This document shows, piece by piece, positions 1 to 10,651 of a DNA stretch of 64,000 nucleotides (within the stretch, counting starts at the first letter, position 1; every line of letters begins with the position of its first letter). Location: NCBI GenBank assembly GCA_000827325.1, contig KN832870.1, positions 6,534,914-6,598,913 on the forward strand. The letters run 5' to 3'. The DNA comes from Oidiodendron maius Zn. Its lineage: Eukaryota; Ascomycota; Leotiomycetes; Myxotrichaceae. The position numbers and the translations under genes were made by a program. Under the pieces are notes generated by a model. The model ran no database searches. It was not told where the DNA came from and saw only the letters and a program-made list of their open reading frames with translations.

Positions 1-2
1 CG

Positions 3-296
3 CTCAATGGACTGGAGACCCCGCAAAGTCGGAGGTTTCTCGGCATTGGTGAAGGAAGACCAGGGCTCTCTATCATGATAGAAGATGAAGAAGCTGAAAA
101 CATCTTTGTACCTCTTGAAGCATCAGATCGAGTGCTAAGTACTGCACGGGACATCTATAGGGCAAATTTTCCTGTGGAAGATGCGCCATTACCACCACTG
201 GTAAACAACTTGGGAAATTTACTCAGGGATCTTAGTTCGCTGCCTGGGAGTAGAATTTCTAGAGTCACTAGTGAAGAACGGGCAGAACCAAGTTAG
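3..296 (+). CDS. 3' end of an unidentified gene, cut by the window edge
   Basis: The frame is open from the first bases to a TAG at 294-296 and encodes about 97 residues. Its start lies outside the window; the Met at base 75 is probably internal. The product is hydrophilic and acidic in the first half, with short segments such as LPPLVNNLGNLLRDLSSLPG. I recognise no domain. The even, low-complexity-free composition and the absence of stops from the edge suggest a real C-terminus rather than chance, but this is inference. Confidence 0.35.
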   Translation, partial: LNGLETPQSRRFLGIGEGRPGLSIMIEDEEAENIFVPLEASDRVLSTARDIYRANFPVEDAPLPPLVNNLGNLLRDLSSLPGSRISRVTSEERAEPS

Positions 297-740
297 GAAG
301 TACTGCGCTGGCCTAATAAATCAATTAACTCACTCCCCTGGAGACATGATACCTGATGAAGTTATATGAGGACATGAAGGTCTGGTTGACTGACGACTCG
401 TATAGCTACCTCAAGCCCAATTCTAGTCTAAATTAGCTATTCGTGGGTTTACTTTAGTACATCTACTGCTTCCGTTCCGAGCGGAGCTCCCCACCGTTTC
501 CGATAATGCGGCAGACTTTGAGACAGCAAAAGTGGAGAGGGACACGTGCCCCACAATAACTTACATCTTAGGGACTCAGAAGACCCATAGCTTTAAGATG
601 TCCCGACGGTTGTGTTATGGACACTCAAGTATCAGATTATCCGCTAGGCTTCCCTCCCAGATTTTCTTCCTCTCTGCGAATTTAATCTCAAGCTTTATAC
701 CATTTGAATCTTTTGTTGAGCCTTAGTATTTCTGTGCATA
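297..740. other. intergenic, no gene seen
   Basis: About 440 bases without a convincing coding frame. The last part should hold the promoter of the FAD monooxygenase that starts at 741. No repeat was noticed. Confidence 0.5.
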
Positions 741-2281
741 ATGCAGATCGACAATCTCGACGATAAAACTAGCCAAGTTCGGCCTCTGAAGGTGGTAATA
801 GTTGGGGCTGGAATAGGGGGCCTTACTGCTGCTATAGCAATGAGGATTGCAGGACACATTGTCCAAGTAAGTCAATCCTTGGGACTTGTGAGAGACCGTC
901 TTAGGGAAACGGTTGAGATTTCGCGAATGAGCTGTGATTATTAACTCTTATAGATTTATGAATCCTCGCGTTTCGCATTAGAGACTGGTGCAGCTATCCA
1001 TCTTCCATCCAACGCCAATGGGATTTTGCATCGAATAGGCATTAATCCAGATGAACACGGTGCTGTTACTTGCGAATGGGTATCCGAATACCGTCCCAGC
1101 GGAGAAAGGGTATTCTTGAGAGATGTGACGGGTTTGAAGAATGTCTATCCATATGTAAGTATGCTACGCCCCTTGACTTAGTACAGCAGTGGCTGATCTC
1201 CTCCCACAAAGCCGTGGCAACTCTGCCATCGCATTGATCTTCACAATGCCCTGAAAGAAAGGGCATTGAGCGAAGGTGTTGAAATATTTTTACAAAGCAA
1301 GGTGACTGGCCTCGATATAGCAAAATCTGAGATCACCTTGATCGATGGCAAGAAAGTTACAGCGGATTTAATTATCGGAGCAGATGGGACACATGTGGGT
1401 TGACACTTGGCTGCTGAGATACGTTGCTAACTCGACTAAGTCGTCTCTCCGAAAATATATTGCGGGACCAGATAGTGCCTCAAAGCTTTCAGGAACGAGT
1501 GCCTTCCGTTTTCTCATTCCAGCAGATGCTGTCAAAAGCGATCCCCAGACCTCACACTTCTGCGAACGAAATGGTGAACTGAGACTCATGTATGGTGACT
1601 CCCACCGGATTGTTATGTATCCATGCCGCAACAATACTGAGCTGAATTTTGTTTGTCTTCACCCCGATGAAGAAAGCGAGGGTAAGGATGATGATTGGAA
1701 CCAATCTGCGAGTAAAGACCTAGTGCTCAAAATATTTGATGAATATCCTGCGGACGTAAAGGCATTACTCGCTAAAGTGCAGCCCGAGACTATTAAGTTA
1801 TGGAAATTATTAGACTTAGCGGCTTTGACAAATGTAAGTCAGCCGACACTCAAAATATATTGACGACTAGCTCATTACATTGCCAAAGTGGACAGAAGGG
1901 AATTTTGCTCTACTTGGAGATGCTGCCCACCCCTTTCTCCCCCACCAAGGCCAGGGTGGGGCCCAGGCAATCGAAGATGGTGCGGCACTAGGCGCTCTCT
2001 TCCCTCTTGGCACACTCCTAGAGGATGTTGAAGATCGACTGAAACTGTACATGGAGGCTCGGTATGAACGCGCGACCGCCATTCAACAATACACACGTGA
2101 CTCGGCATTCAAGACGAAGAGAGGTGACCACGGTGGAAAAGTTATGGATCCAATGCAGTTTACAGCCTACAACTTTAGCCACGATGCTTTTGATCATGCA
2201 TCAGGCATTTTAGAGCGCTATCTTACTTCCCGTGCCCTCTCTCCAGGATACACTCGAGATTTAGACTGTCTAGTAGGCTAA
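741..2281 (+). CDS. FAD-dependent monooxygenase (salicylate hydroxylase-like)
   Basis: Flavin-dependent aromatic or polyketide hydroxylase of the class A family. Five exons fit: 741-866, 954-1154, 1212-1394, 1441-1833 and 1871-2281. They give 437 residues, normal for the family. All four introns are phase 0, start with GTAAGT or GTGGGT and end in AG. The N-terminus has the Rossmann motif VVIVGAGIGGLTAA followed by a second strand ending in YESS. The middle carries GADGTHSSLR, the conserved GD motif (here GADG). The C-terminal part has ALLGDAAHPFLPHQGQGGAQ, the FAD-ribityl-binding motif. The natural substrate cannot be told. No cluster partners are adjacent, so it may act alone in degradation or detoxification. 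The frame is intact throughout. Confidence 0.9.
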
Positions 2282-2420
2282 GATAAGGATTTTATATAGG
2301 AATGAAAACAGATATAACTAGAAGAATAAAGTAATATAGTAGAAAGAGTTATCTTTTAACTCTCTTATTATTACTAGTTAAAGGATTAAATTCCATTAAC
2401 TAAATATATAAATTAAGAGT
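2282..2420. repeat. AT-rich tract
   Basis: Strongly AT-rich sequence directly downstream of the monooxygenase stop, rich in TATA and TTAA. It could be a 3' region or a mutated repeat. No coding frame. Confidence 0.4.
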
Positions 2421-2429
2421 AATCTCGGT

Positions 2430-3180
2430 CGCGGTGTTTGCCCCCCACCCGCGTCGGGCAAGGCGCGCGCAACGTCTATAAGGACCGCGCCCCGCCCCTC
2501 TCGACCTCTCTTCCCCTTTCACTTCCCCGTCCAACAATCCTCTGCGGGCAGCTCAGACCCTCGTTTATCTTCTGTTATATGCAATTCTACCCCCTTTAGC
2601 TGGATCTACCTGGATGTGTCCTCCGCTGGCCTTGCTGCAGCTGAATAACCTGGACTTTGGGCTCTAACACCTTCGGCCTCCGTCTCTGAGCCCTATCTCC
2701 CTCGACACTCCGATGATGACCCTCTCTATGGACGGCGTTTGCATTGGCTGAGATACGAGTGCAGGAGCTGGAATCATGTACCTGTCCCCCGCTGCTGTCG
2801 CACTATCTTTACAGTCGTGATATCCCAGGTGCCTCTTTGAGCTCTGCTCCGTCAAGCTCCCCTAAGAGCAGAGCGAGGAATGTTCTGACTTGACTAATGG
2901 AGAAAATGCCTCACGATGACGCAGCCTGCTTCTGTCTGGTTGCAAGGAGGCAAGAATTCACTTTAAGAAATGTACTTGTAGATTAGCAATAGTTGCCCTG
3001 TCGGGCTACCCGCCGGGCGTTAATAAATTGTGTGTCTGTGTGTAGCTTTGGAGGATTGAACGGACTGATGTGATTGGTGTGAGCGTCATTTTTGGTCCCA
3101 GCCCGGTTACCCTAAGTTAAATCAGGTCAGGGAGGCTCGTGATACACAGCACACACCCTCCTTGAGGATTCTGTCGTTTC
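2430..3180. mobile_element. possible retroelement remnant, GC-rich
   Basis: Base composition switches abruptly from AT-rich to GC- and CT-rich at about 2430. The stretch near 3015-3035 (a GGGCGTTAATAAATTG-type sequence) and the pyrimidine-rich start resemble untranslated or terminal parts of fungal retroelements. No long ORF, intact LTR pair or target duplication is visible. Identification as a retroelement is a guess. It ends near the decayed Mutator-like element and may be a separate insertion. Confidence 0.25.
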
Positions 3181-3507
3181 ACTAACTTTGTATGGCGAAT
3201 GCATAGTAATTCTATGCAAGTGCAATATCTACCTCTGGTAAAGATAATCTAACGAAAATTCAACTTCAATATTAAATATCAATTGCGCAATCTATTCTGC
3301 ACACTAGCTTATAATATCGTATGTACTAACTGTAGACACTGATACTATAGCACTTTCATATCACCTACCCTCATTATTATTGCGCATAGAACTTTCCCAT
3401 AGCATAGCCATTTCATATGGCCTCGTAGGGCATCTGCTCCTATTATGAGTAGTTGATTCACAACCCAAGCAATTCAATTTGTCATGACCAAAAGGTACAC
3501 AAAAAGA

Positions 3508-5594
3508 TCAATGATTTAATCGAGGCCTAATTTGCTCAAATTGACTAAGAATGCGACCTGTTTGAGCTTGCTGAACTAATATTTGACTGGCTTCTTGGTG
3601 CCGAACTTCTCGATTGTATCTTCTATTGTATGCTCTAGAATATACTTGAGAGTTGCCTTTTATTCTTCGCTGACGATCTCTTGCAACTGGATTCTGAATA
3701 GGTAATTCAATATCAATAGCTCCAAAGCCTGGATGTGGTCGTCTATAATGCCAAATGAAAATGAAAATCAAGAGGTTGAATTGGTTGTCCAATTGGGTTT
3801 TCTCTGCAATCATATGAGAGCCAGGTATTCCCATAGATTTGTAAAAGGTTCTTGTACAGAACTCTCTATTGTTTTCGCCATTTTCTTGATGGACTTCTTG
3901 ATCCTTTCAACCTTGATATAACTTATATTGCTTGTGCAAATTATAGAGACCTTGGTGAGTGACATGCCGAATTAAATGACAATAGAAGTGATTTTATAAT
4001 GTTGCTGGCTGTGTATAACGTTCTTTAGCAATAGCTGCCTCCAATTCAGTAAGTTGATGATTTAAAGCAAGCTTTGAAGCATCCCAAACACCTGTAAGGT
4101 CTTTTGTAGGAGATATAATCCATTTCTTTTTAAGAATTGAATGTGCTCCTTCGTGGCAAGAAGTACTAATTGTATTTGCATTGATAAATCAACCCATGCT
4201 TGCACAACCTTCTTCTTATACTTGCTAAGCCAACTTCCTAAACAGTATTCAACTGCTGCTCGTTCCAAATTTTTAGTTGTAACTTCAGCTATAGCTTCAG
4301 TAGGGGAAAGTCCATTCAACACTCCATTGGCTGTAGTATGCAAATTGCCGTCATTCCAATCGAATTCAATTTGCTAAGCTGATAGATTGCTCTCAAATTC
4401 TGTTTCCGGTTTTGAGTATATTACGGTTTTGAAACCTTTTTCAAACTCTTCCCAACGTTCTGCGGTTTCAAATCTAGCCTTGCAATTAACAAGCACATTT
4501 TTTGAAAATATACTAAAGACAAAGTATACACTTAGTATATGCTGGTGAAAAAAACTTTTTAAGAGCAACAATGAGGTTTTCCTTGCAATCTGTTGCAATA
4601 AGTGCTGGCTGAATATTCGATTCAAATAGCCTTTGAAAACAATTGATTACCCATTCATAACTTGTTAATGTCTCATCATTTAGAAATGCTAAAGCAACAG
4701 TAAATGACCGGTTCATACCATCAATGCCAATAATATTCATTAAAGGTATGCCAAATCGATTGGTTTTGTAAGTACAATCTATTTGTATAACAAAAGGATG
4801 CTCATTGAGATACTTGATAGAACGTTTATCTGCAATAAACAACAACTGAATATGTTTTTCACTGTCAAGTTGACAACTATATTCAATTGCACCTTCAGCC
4901 TTTCTTGATTCAATTGGTTGATCAAAGCTTCTGATACTGAATATCCTTTTCGTCGTTCTCGTTCAACTTTTGCTGTCATGTTATATATATCTCTGTTAAT
5001 AACTCGAAGCTCTGGATCTTCATGTCGAAGCATTGTAGCTATCAATCGAGGTGGTACAGATGCTGTATGGCTATTAAGAACTACTGATTCCTGAGTTATA
5101 TTTTAACGTCGATGCTGATAACAAGCTGCCGGATCTTCGAAAAGAGGATGATTATGAGTGGAATTGACAGCAGACATACGATGGAAAAGATCCCATGTAC
5201 CATCAGGACGCTCTTTAACTTGAATTGAGCATGGACAATTACTCTTTTTGGTTTTGGTAAGGTGTTTTCGAGTATTATCACTAACGCCAGATTGATATTG
5301 ACGTTCTTTATCACAGCAAAGAGTAATCATACGCCTTCCATTACGTAGTTCTGATTTTTGAACAACAAAAGCATATCCTGATCGACGAGCACGTGCTTGT
5401 GCTGAGTCAAATAAAGCTTTATATAAAGTAAAAGTCTCTGGCGGAGGTAAAGAAAGGCCATATTTCGGAACAGTAGAGCGAGTCATAGCAATATCAACTG
5501 CTACAGTGGTAATTGGAGCTGCAGTGGCAATTGAAGTTACAGTAGTAGTTGGAGCTTCGGTCGCAATTGGAGCTACAGACACTGATACAGACAA
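3508..5594 (-). pseudogene. decayed Mutator-like (MULE) transposase
   Basis: Read on the minus strand, the pieces follow in the order of a MULE transposase but in different frames. A FAR1-type DNA-binding region at 5594-5103 has Cys/His positions in KKSNCPCSIQVKERPDGTW and THNHPLF. The MULE DDE-type core at 4845-4513 has FVIQIDCTYKTNRFG with the first Asp and LIATDCKENLIVAL with the second. Further fragments run to 3508, ending in a basic tail. At least four frame changes and internal stops break it, so no active enzyme can be made. I found no terminal inverted repeats, so the element boundaries are unknown. It is an old copy of a class II DNA transposon. Confidence 0.8.
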
Positions 5595-5649
5595 CGAGAT
5601 ATTATCTGGAGGAGGTGACAGAGATACAAACAGCGAAGTATAGTCTAGA

Positions 5650-6055
5650 GAAGGCGACAGCGAAGTAGATAACCTGGTGTGAGATGATATGGTAATAATA
5701 TTGAGTGATACGCAGTAGCTCTAACTAGATTTTAAAATTGGTGAGGATATTTGTTCGAGGTTTGCAATGTGTGAAGATGGGCTCAATGGGAAACGTAGAG
5801 AATAATACTAATACAGAACCACTGAATTGCTTGATTGCTTGAGGGGTCTACAGCTACGATTGATTCTATATATACAGTAGAGTTATGGCTATAAAGTGGT
5901 GGTGATTGCCTACAGTGGTAGCCTACCGTAAACCCTATCCGTAAGCCCTAGCATAGGCAACTGTAAGAACCCTGTGTAGTGGCATCCCTAAACTCTAAAT
6001 ATTGCAACAATATTTACTACAAAACGTGGCTGTGACGGAGGATCTTAATCGGCTC
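5650..6055. other. intergenic, upstream part of the decayed MULE
   Basis: No gene. The short phrases GTAAACCCTATCC and GTAAGCCCTAGC (5930-5955) are similar to each other but do not form a clear terminal repeat. Confidence 0.4.
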
Positions 6056-6059
6056 GCTT

Positions 6060-6259
6060 ACGTATTCCTTCGTCTGTACGAGCTGCCCACGCTAGCAGGG
6101 GCACGCTAAAGTTTTTCTTTGCTCGCTAAAATGATTAGAGGCTTTAAGGGCTGTAAGCACTGTAGTACATGGACTTTTAGCGATACTCAGCACTATGGAA
6201 ATAGTGTATTACTCTACCCCTGCTAGCGTGGGCAGCTCGTACCAGACGAGGGAATACGT
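6060..6259. mobile_element. MITE with ~43-bp terminal inverted repeats
   Basis: The left arm (6060-6101) and right arm (6217-6259) are inverted copies with one substitution and one 1-base gap. The loop is about 115 bases and has no ORF. Within each arm the core TIR runs from CCCTCGTCTG (left copy CCTTCGTCTG) to CTAGCAGGGG with 15-16 bases between. The flanks ACGTATT and AATACGT extend the palindrome. The same outer and inner decamers with the same spacing occur in the 960-bp element at 36730-37689, so the two belong to one transposon group. Confidence 0.8.
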
Positions 6260-6264
6260 CGCGG

Positions 6265-6670
6265 AGCAAATGCGACCCACCTAGCGTGGACACTTTCTCA
6301 GATGAGGAAATAGGAGCATGTAAACGCGATCAGGTTCCTTGGAAACGAAACGTAGGCGACCTTGCATGCATTCCAAATCTGTAATCCCATTTTAGCACAA
6401 AGGACTGCGGATTCTATTCCCAAATAACCTAGAGATCAAAACCTGTACGTCAACGGATTTGAGGATCCGCGCGGGCCCTTCCTGGCTGCTAAATCGCAGC
6501 CGCGGGCACTCTTGGCCAATCCTTTATAGTTGGATTGCATTCCTAAAGCTGCGGAAAGGACAGCTTGCGTCCTATCACAGAAGATCTATACTTAGCAGAT
6601 GGGAATACTATAGAGGAATCTGTAATGCTACCTAGCCAAATAGATATCAAAGCTGATCCTATCTCTGATA
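6265..6670. other. intergenic, no gene seen
   Basis: About 400 bases between the MITE and the small secreted protein gene. No coding frame or repeat recognised. Confidence 0.4.
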
Positions 6671-6720
6671 TTATATATAAGGTATGCATAACCCTCTCTT
6701 TCCCTCTCTTGTCATCAGCT
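6671..6720 (+). promoter_or_regulatory. putative core promoter of the small secreted protein gene
   Basis: A TATA-like TTATATATAA at 6671-6680 is followed by a CT-rich run (CCCTCTCTTTCCCTCTC). That is a common arrangement upstream of fungal start sites and lies about 140 bases before the ATG at 6815. Confidence 0.4.
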
Positions 6721-6814
6721 ACTTCATCTTAACTACTCAATAAGACTAAAAACCGACTAAGCATACTCTCTTTCTTCTCCGCTATTTCCCCGACAGCAAT
6801 TTCTCTAGACTAAG

Positions 6815-7267
6815 ATGGTTACCACCAAGACCCTTTTCCTCGCTGCAGCTTCCTGCGCTGCCCTGACCGAGGCCAAATTTTTGTTCGGTCGCGGCCTCGA
6901 GGTCCGTGGGACGAACGATATTTGGGCACGCGGTAAATTCTTCTTTTCATATTCATAGATCACAATCGCTAACAGATAATGCCTCGTAGATGTCACCATG
7001 GCTACCGCATTTAAAGGATGTGAGGAAGCCGTGAAGAAGTTACCGGCGAAGCTTCAATTCACCGAAGCGGAGGGGAATATCTCATTCCACGACGTACCTG
7101 CAGTATGCACGGACGAGGTCACCGCCCTCAAGGGCCAGACTGTTCAAGGCGCCTCCTTCGCAAGTAAGGGGCACGACCTTATCGTCAGTCACCCAAGCCC
7201 GGAATTCCTCCAGAAGCTCAAGGAGTACATTGGTGGGGCACCAGCTCCCTCCAAGACTGCAGCGTAA
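6815..7267 (+). CDS. small secreted protein, candidate effector
   Basis: Two exons (6815-6932, 6990-7267) with a 57-base phase-1 intron that has GTAAAT, a GCTAAC branch site and TAG. The product has 131 residues. The N-terminus, MVTTKTLFLAAASCAALTEA, is a typical signal peptide with a likely cut after ALTEA. The mature chain is about 110 residues with two Cys (in KGCEEA and AVCTD), enough for one disulfide. It has no membrane segment, GPI signal or known domain. Small size, secretion and lack of a known fold make it a candidate effector or secreted antimicrobial; that role is inference. The frame is intact and a TATA-like box lies upstream. Confidence 0.75.
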
Positions 7268-8428
7268 AAGGGGAGGAGGGGAGCAACTTCCAAGCCCCAT
7301 GTATGCTATTCATGTTATGAATACAAGCACGTTTGAATGCGAGGACTATAGGAGAATCGACGGTGTGGCACGTGGCGTTCTCTGATTTCTGTTAGCGGCG
7401 TTTGGGGCATATCCGATGTTTTCTGGGATATGGCTTAGCTAGATACAAAATCCAATGTCTCCTTCTGCGACTGTGCATCTGCGAGTCAGGCGCCTGCTCT
7501 GTATCCAAATGAGCGTATCCCATTTAAGTTAATACCGCGATTACCTGTGATCCACCATCACTTAAAATAGCTTACCACTTAAGAGCGGCCCATTCATGGT
7601 TTATCCCCTAGCCTACAGCCGATGCATAATTCCAGTGCCCTTGCGGGGGCCGTACATCAAGACGAGGGGTGACCACTCCTGTAGTCTGGAAGCCTAACCA
7701 CTGTTCGGAAAAAGGTATGCCTTCCGAAACCAGAGGCCTCCTCTGGAAGGTGACCATACCTTTTTGAGCTGTCAATGGTAGATACCCAGAGGTATGGCAT
7801 GGTATTACCAAGCGCAAGCCACTACCTCAGAGGATAAAAGGGGCTTATTATACACGCCTCCGTACTTTCTTCTTCTTTCTCTGCACACTTCTGAATACTA
7901 AAAGAGCAATACATAGGTTTTCACTGAATCACTCTGAGCTACCAATCCCTGCACCTACAAATCTCCCTCGAGGCATGTTATTCACCCGAGAAAAATAGGC
8001 TATTTTTAAATTCGTAGAAATTTGCGAGGCACTGTAAGATTACTAGTAGGGAGGATTGAGCGGAACTGCGCCACCATGCGCCACCATGCGCCATATGTAT
8101 TCTTAAAGTAAGCTTACCGTATTTAAGCTAGTTCTAACCGACATCTCGTATAGCAGCACATTCTTTGAGATACGCGCGCCACGCACTACGAAGGTAGGAT
8201 GGCGAGGTGTACGCAGGAGCAGGATGCGGCGCCCGCATTCTCGTTTTCCACATTAGTGACAGAGTTCCCATCCTATGCACCATGATCCTGTACATATATT
8301 CATTCACCCCTTCGTTTCCGCACCTACGCTCCTCCGTGATCTCTATTCGCGGCTTTTCTGCTACCTCCTTCTCCCTCACAGTCTCTCTTCTACTTTCTCT
8401 CTCTTCTTTCCTGATCCCAGACGCGATC
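7268..8428. other. intergenic with a hairpin and a short direct repeat
   Basis: No convincing gene. An imperfect inverted repeat (AAAAAGGTATG near 7710 with CATACCTTTTT near 7765) can form a hairpin. The unit GCGCCACCAT is repeated at about 8068-8094. The frame of the next gene is open from 8207, but family length favours the ATG at 8429. Confidence 0.4.
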
Positions 8429-9625
8429 ATGAAGGTCCTCGGCGTTGTATTAATGTGTGCCTATTTTGCAGGCTCAATGCTCCTCGCCATTATTGCACTG
8501 AACTCGCAACAGGCCACCCGCCCCGCCCTTCTGATCGGCATCATAGGCTGCGCGTGCCTATCCTTTCGCCAGATCACCGATGTCCAATTTGGCCTATGGG
8601 GCTCTCAAGTGTTCGCTATGTTCATCATTATCTATGTTTCTCACATTAGCTGCGTGCTTTGTTATGAGAAGTATGTCCTACCGCCGAAACCAGGTGTCTC
8701 ATTCGAGTGGTTCCGCGCATACAGGATGCTGTTCAACCCGCGCTGGCTAGGGACAGATCGACAATCACCGCATATTAGTGGTACTGTGACTCGCGCGCCA
8801 TCGCTGGACACTGGCAGTAAATATTATAGAGAAAAATATGCCCGCGACCCTGCAAAGAGGTTCAAAACAATGTGGCGTTCACCGTGGGCGATCTTTCTTC
8901 GCAATCGCCTTCTGTCCTTTGCGGGTATTCTGATCTTGGAGAAGCTGTATTCCTCCGTTTACTACGATGTTGCCCCACGCCATGGCATCCAACTAGGTAT
9001 CACTGACTTCCTCCCTACTAAAGAAAGCTATTTCCGCCGACTCGGGGACGTTACCCTCCGCGAGACGGCTATCCGCGCCTGGCTAGTTATATTTTTCCTT
9101 TTTTCTTCTATCTGCGTCTATGTTAGTATACACGACGTACTAGCCTTTGTCTTCGTTGCTACGGGATTCGACAATCCTTCCGATTGGCCACCGCTCTTTG
9201 GTGATATCCGTGAAGCTACCTCCATACGTAACTTCTGGGGCAAGTTCTGGCACCGGTTAGTCTACCGCAGCTATACGTCCTATGGTATCTGGATTAGTAA
9301 GAACATCTTGTGCCTCCCGAAATCGAGCCTCGTAGGAAAGATTTTTATCAATTTCTTCGTCTATGCCCTGTCTGGGTGCGTGCACATGCTTGCTATCCGC
9401 CAGCTAGGCTACACTTGCGGCTCGTGGGGGGAGGTCACTTTCTACCTATACACTTTCCTTGGCGTCATGGTGGAGATGACAGCGAGCGCGGCTTTCTCTC
9501 GGGTCACAAGGGGCTACCAACTGAACCGTACAGTGAGTAAGATGATTGGCTACACGTGGGTGTTCATGTATCTTTTTACGATCCTACCAAAGAGCGAGTA
9601 TCCGAAGGTGTTCTGTAATAGTTGA
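8429..9625 (+). CDS. wax-synthase-like membrane O-acyltransferase
   Basis: Multi-pass membrane protein of the wax synthase / long-chain alcohol O-acyltransferase-like group (MBOAT-related). Members acylate alcohols or hydroxyls on lipids and secondary metabolites. The start at 8429 (MKVLGVVLMCAYFAGS) gives 398 residues, close to the family norm; the frame is open back to 8207, so a longer N-terminus is possible. About seven hydrophobic segments are visible. The diagnostic motif RNFWGKFWHRLVYRSY lies in the second half and is followed by FFVYALSGCVHML, which carries the expected small-residue/His region. Single exon, intact. The acyl acceptor cannot be told. No biosynthetic partner is adjacent; the next reading frame is an enoyl-CoA hydratase remnant. 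Confidence 0.8.
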   Translation: MKVLGVVLMCAYFAGSMLLAIIALNSQQATRPALLIGIIGCACLSFRQITDVQFGLWGSQVFAMFIIIYVSHISCVLCYEKYVLPPKPGVSFEWFRAYRMLFNPRWLGTDRQSPHISGTVTRAPSLDTGSKYYREKYARDPAKRFKTMWRSPWAIFLRNRLLSFAGILILEKLYSSVYYDVAPRHGIQLGITDFLPTKESYFRRLGDVTLRETAIRAWLVIFFLFSSICVYVSIHDVLAFVFVATGFDNPSDWPPLFGDIREATSIRNFWGKFWHRLVYRSYTSYGIWISKNILCLPKSSLVGKIFINFFVYALSGCVHMLAIRQLGYTCGSWGEVTFYLYTFLGVMVEMTASAAFSRVTRGYQLNRTVSKMIGYTWVFMYLFTILPKSEYPKVFCNS

Positions 9626-9870
9626 ACAAACCAAGGCACATCTTGCAGCTCAAAATAAGTGAACTTGACACAGTGAAGGTTAATCACTAGATCAAACGAA
9701 GAGATACCACGAGATTTTGGCTTTACAACTGAGATATTACCGCCTATATACAGCGCTATACAGGAGAACAAACAAAATCTAAGAATTAAGGTTATAAGTG
9801 GCTTCTAAGTATACACGCGATATCTTATCTGCTGTGATCGCACAGGGCTGAGGGAGCTACGAATAGCTAG

Positions 9871-10179
9871 CATTTGGTCACGACAGGTGCCATGTATGCA
9901 GCCTCCAATCCGCTTCTCGCTCAACTTTTTTCTGAATTACTTCTTACATCTAAGGAGACAATGGCTCGAGCATTGCTTATTGCTACAGAGATTGCAGGCC
10001 GTACATCAGTAGTAGGCATGACGGTTATGCACGACTTGATGTACCGGGGTCCGTCGAGTGCGGAAGAGGCTCATCTTCTAGACTCAAAACTCTTCCTTTC
10101 CATGTTAGAGTTAAAGGATAGTAAAGAGGGGATGAAAATCAAACTCGAGGGGCATATACATCACGTTGATAAGCCCTAG
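9871..10179 (+). pseudogene. C-terminal remnant of an enoyl-CoA hydratase/isomerase
   Basis: About 100 residues match the end of the crotonase family. The string MYRGPSSAEEAHLLDSKLF is the C-terminal helix motif seen in fungal peroxisomal or mitochondrial enoyl-CoA hydratases. The stretch ATEIAGRTSVVGMTVM precedes it, as expected. A TAG at 9868-9870 closes the frame just upstream, and the whole catalytic N-terminal part is missing. It is therefore a truncated relic. It lies 3' of the wax-synthase-like gene and near the shortened end of the Uds1 gene, which may mark a rearrangement. Confidence 0.7.
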
Positions 10180-10651
10180 GGACCGACCAAACCTTCAAAG
10201 GCTACGGCATTAGGTGTGATGCTAGACTCGATAGCCATGTTAGTGTTTGTATCACTCCGGTGATACTGCATATGCAATATAGGGTCAAAACGGTTGGTTG
10301 AATTAGTTGTTGTTCTAAAGGTAAGGCTACTGCCTTGCTATTAATATATTCGCTTTCCCGGTGTATTGTTCACCCATTCCATATAAGTTGACCCGATCCG
10401 ATTCGCCTTGGTTATACAGTTAGTTTCAATACTAAGGCTGGATTTAGTTATACGTTTCTTGCTCTTTCTCCTTGACCATACAATTTATCTTATATTTCAT
10501 ATATGTCAGCAAGGCGCACATACAAATTGAGTTGACATCAGTACATACAACCGGCTCTGGTGTGTCGGCTTGGAAAGGCGCAGAAAGGAGCGTTGGGCTA
10601 TTACCCATCGTTGGGCTACGTGGTAGTGTACATCGACCTCTCATTTGCATA
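10180..10651. other. intergenic between two truncated genes
   Basis: No gene seen. It separates the 5'-truncated hydratase remnant from the 3' end of the Uds1 gene. Confidence 0.4.

Noticed and set aside
2430-3180. Complete LTR retrotransposon
   Set aside because: No LTR pair, primer-binding site or gag/pol frame; kept only as a possible remnant.
5103-5314. Additional minus-strand ORFs inside the MULE region
   Set aside because: Out-of-frame shadows of the FAR1-type segment.
7588-7830. Hairpin-forming segment that might be a MITE or ncRNA
   Set aside because: The stem is short and interrupted, and no second copy or TIR was found.
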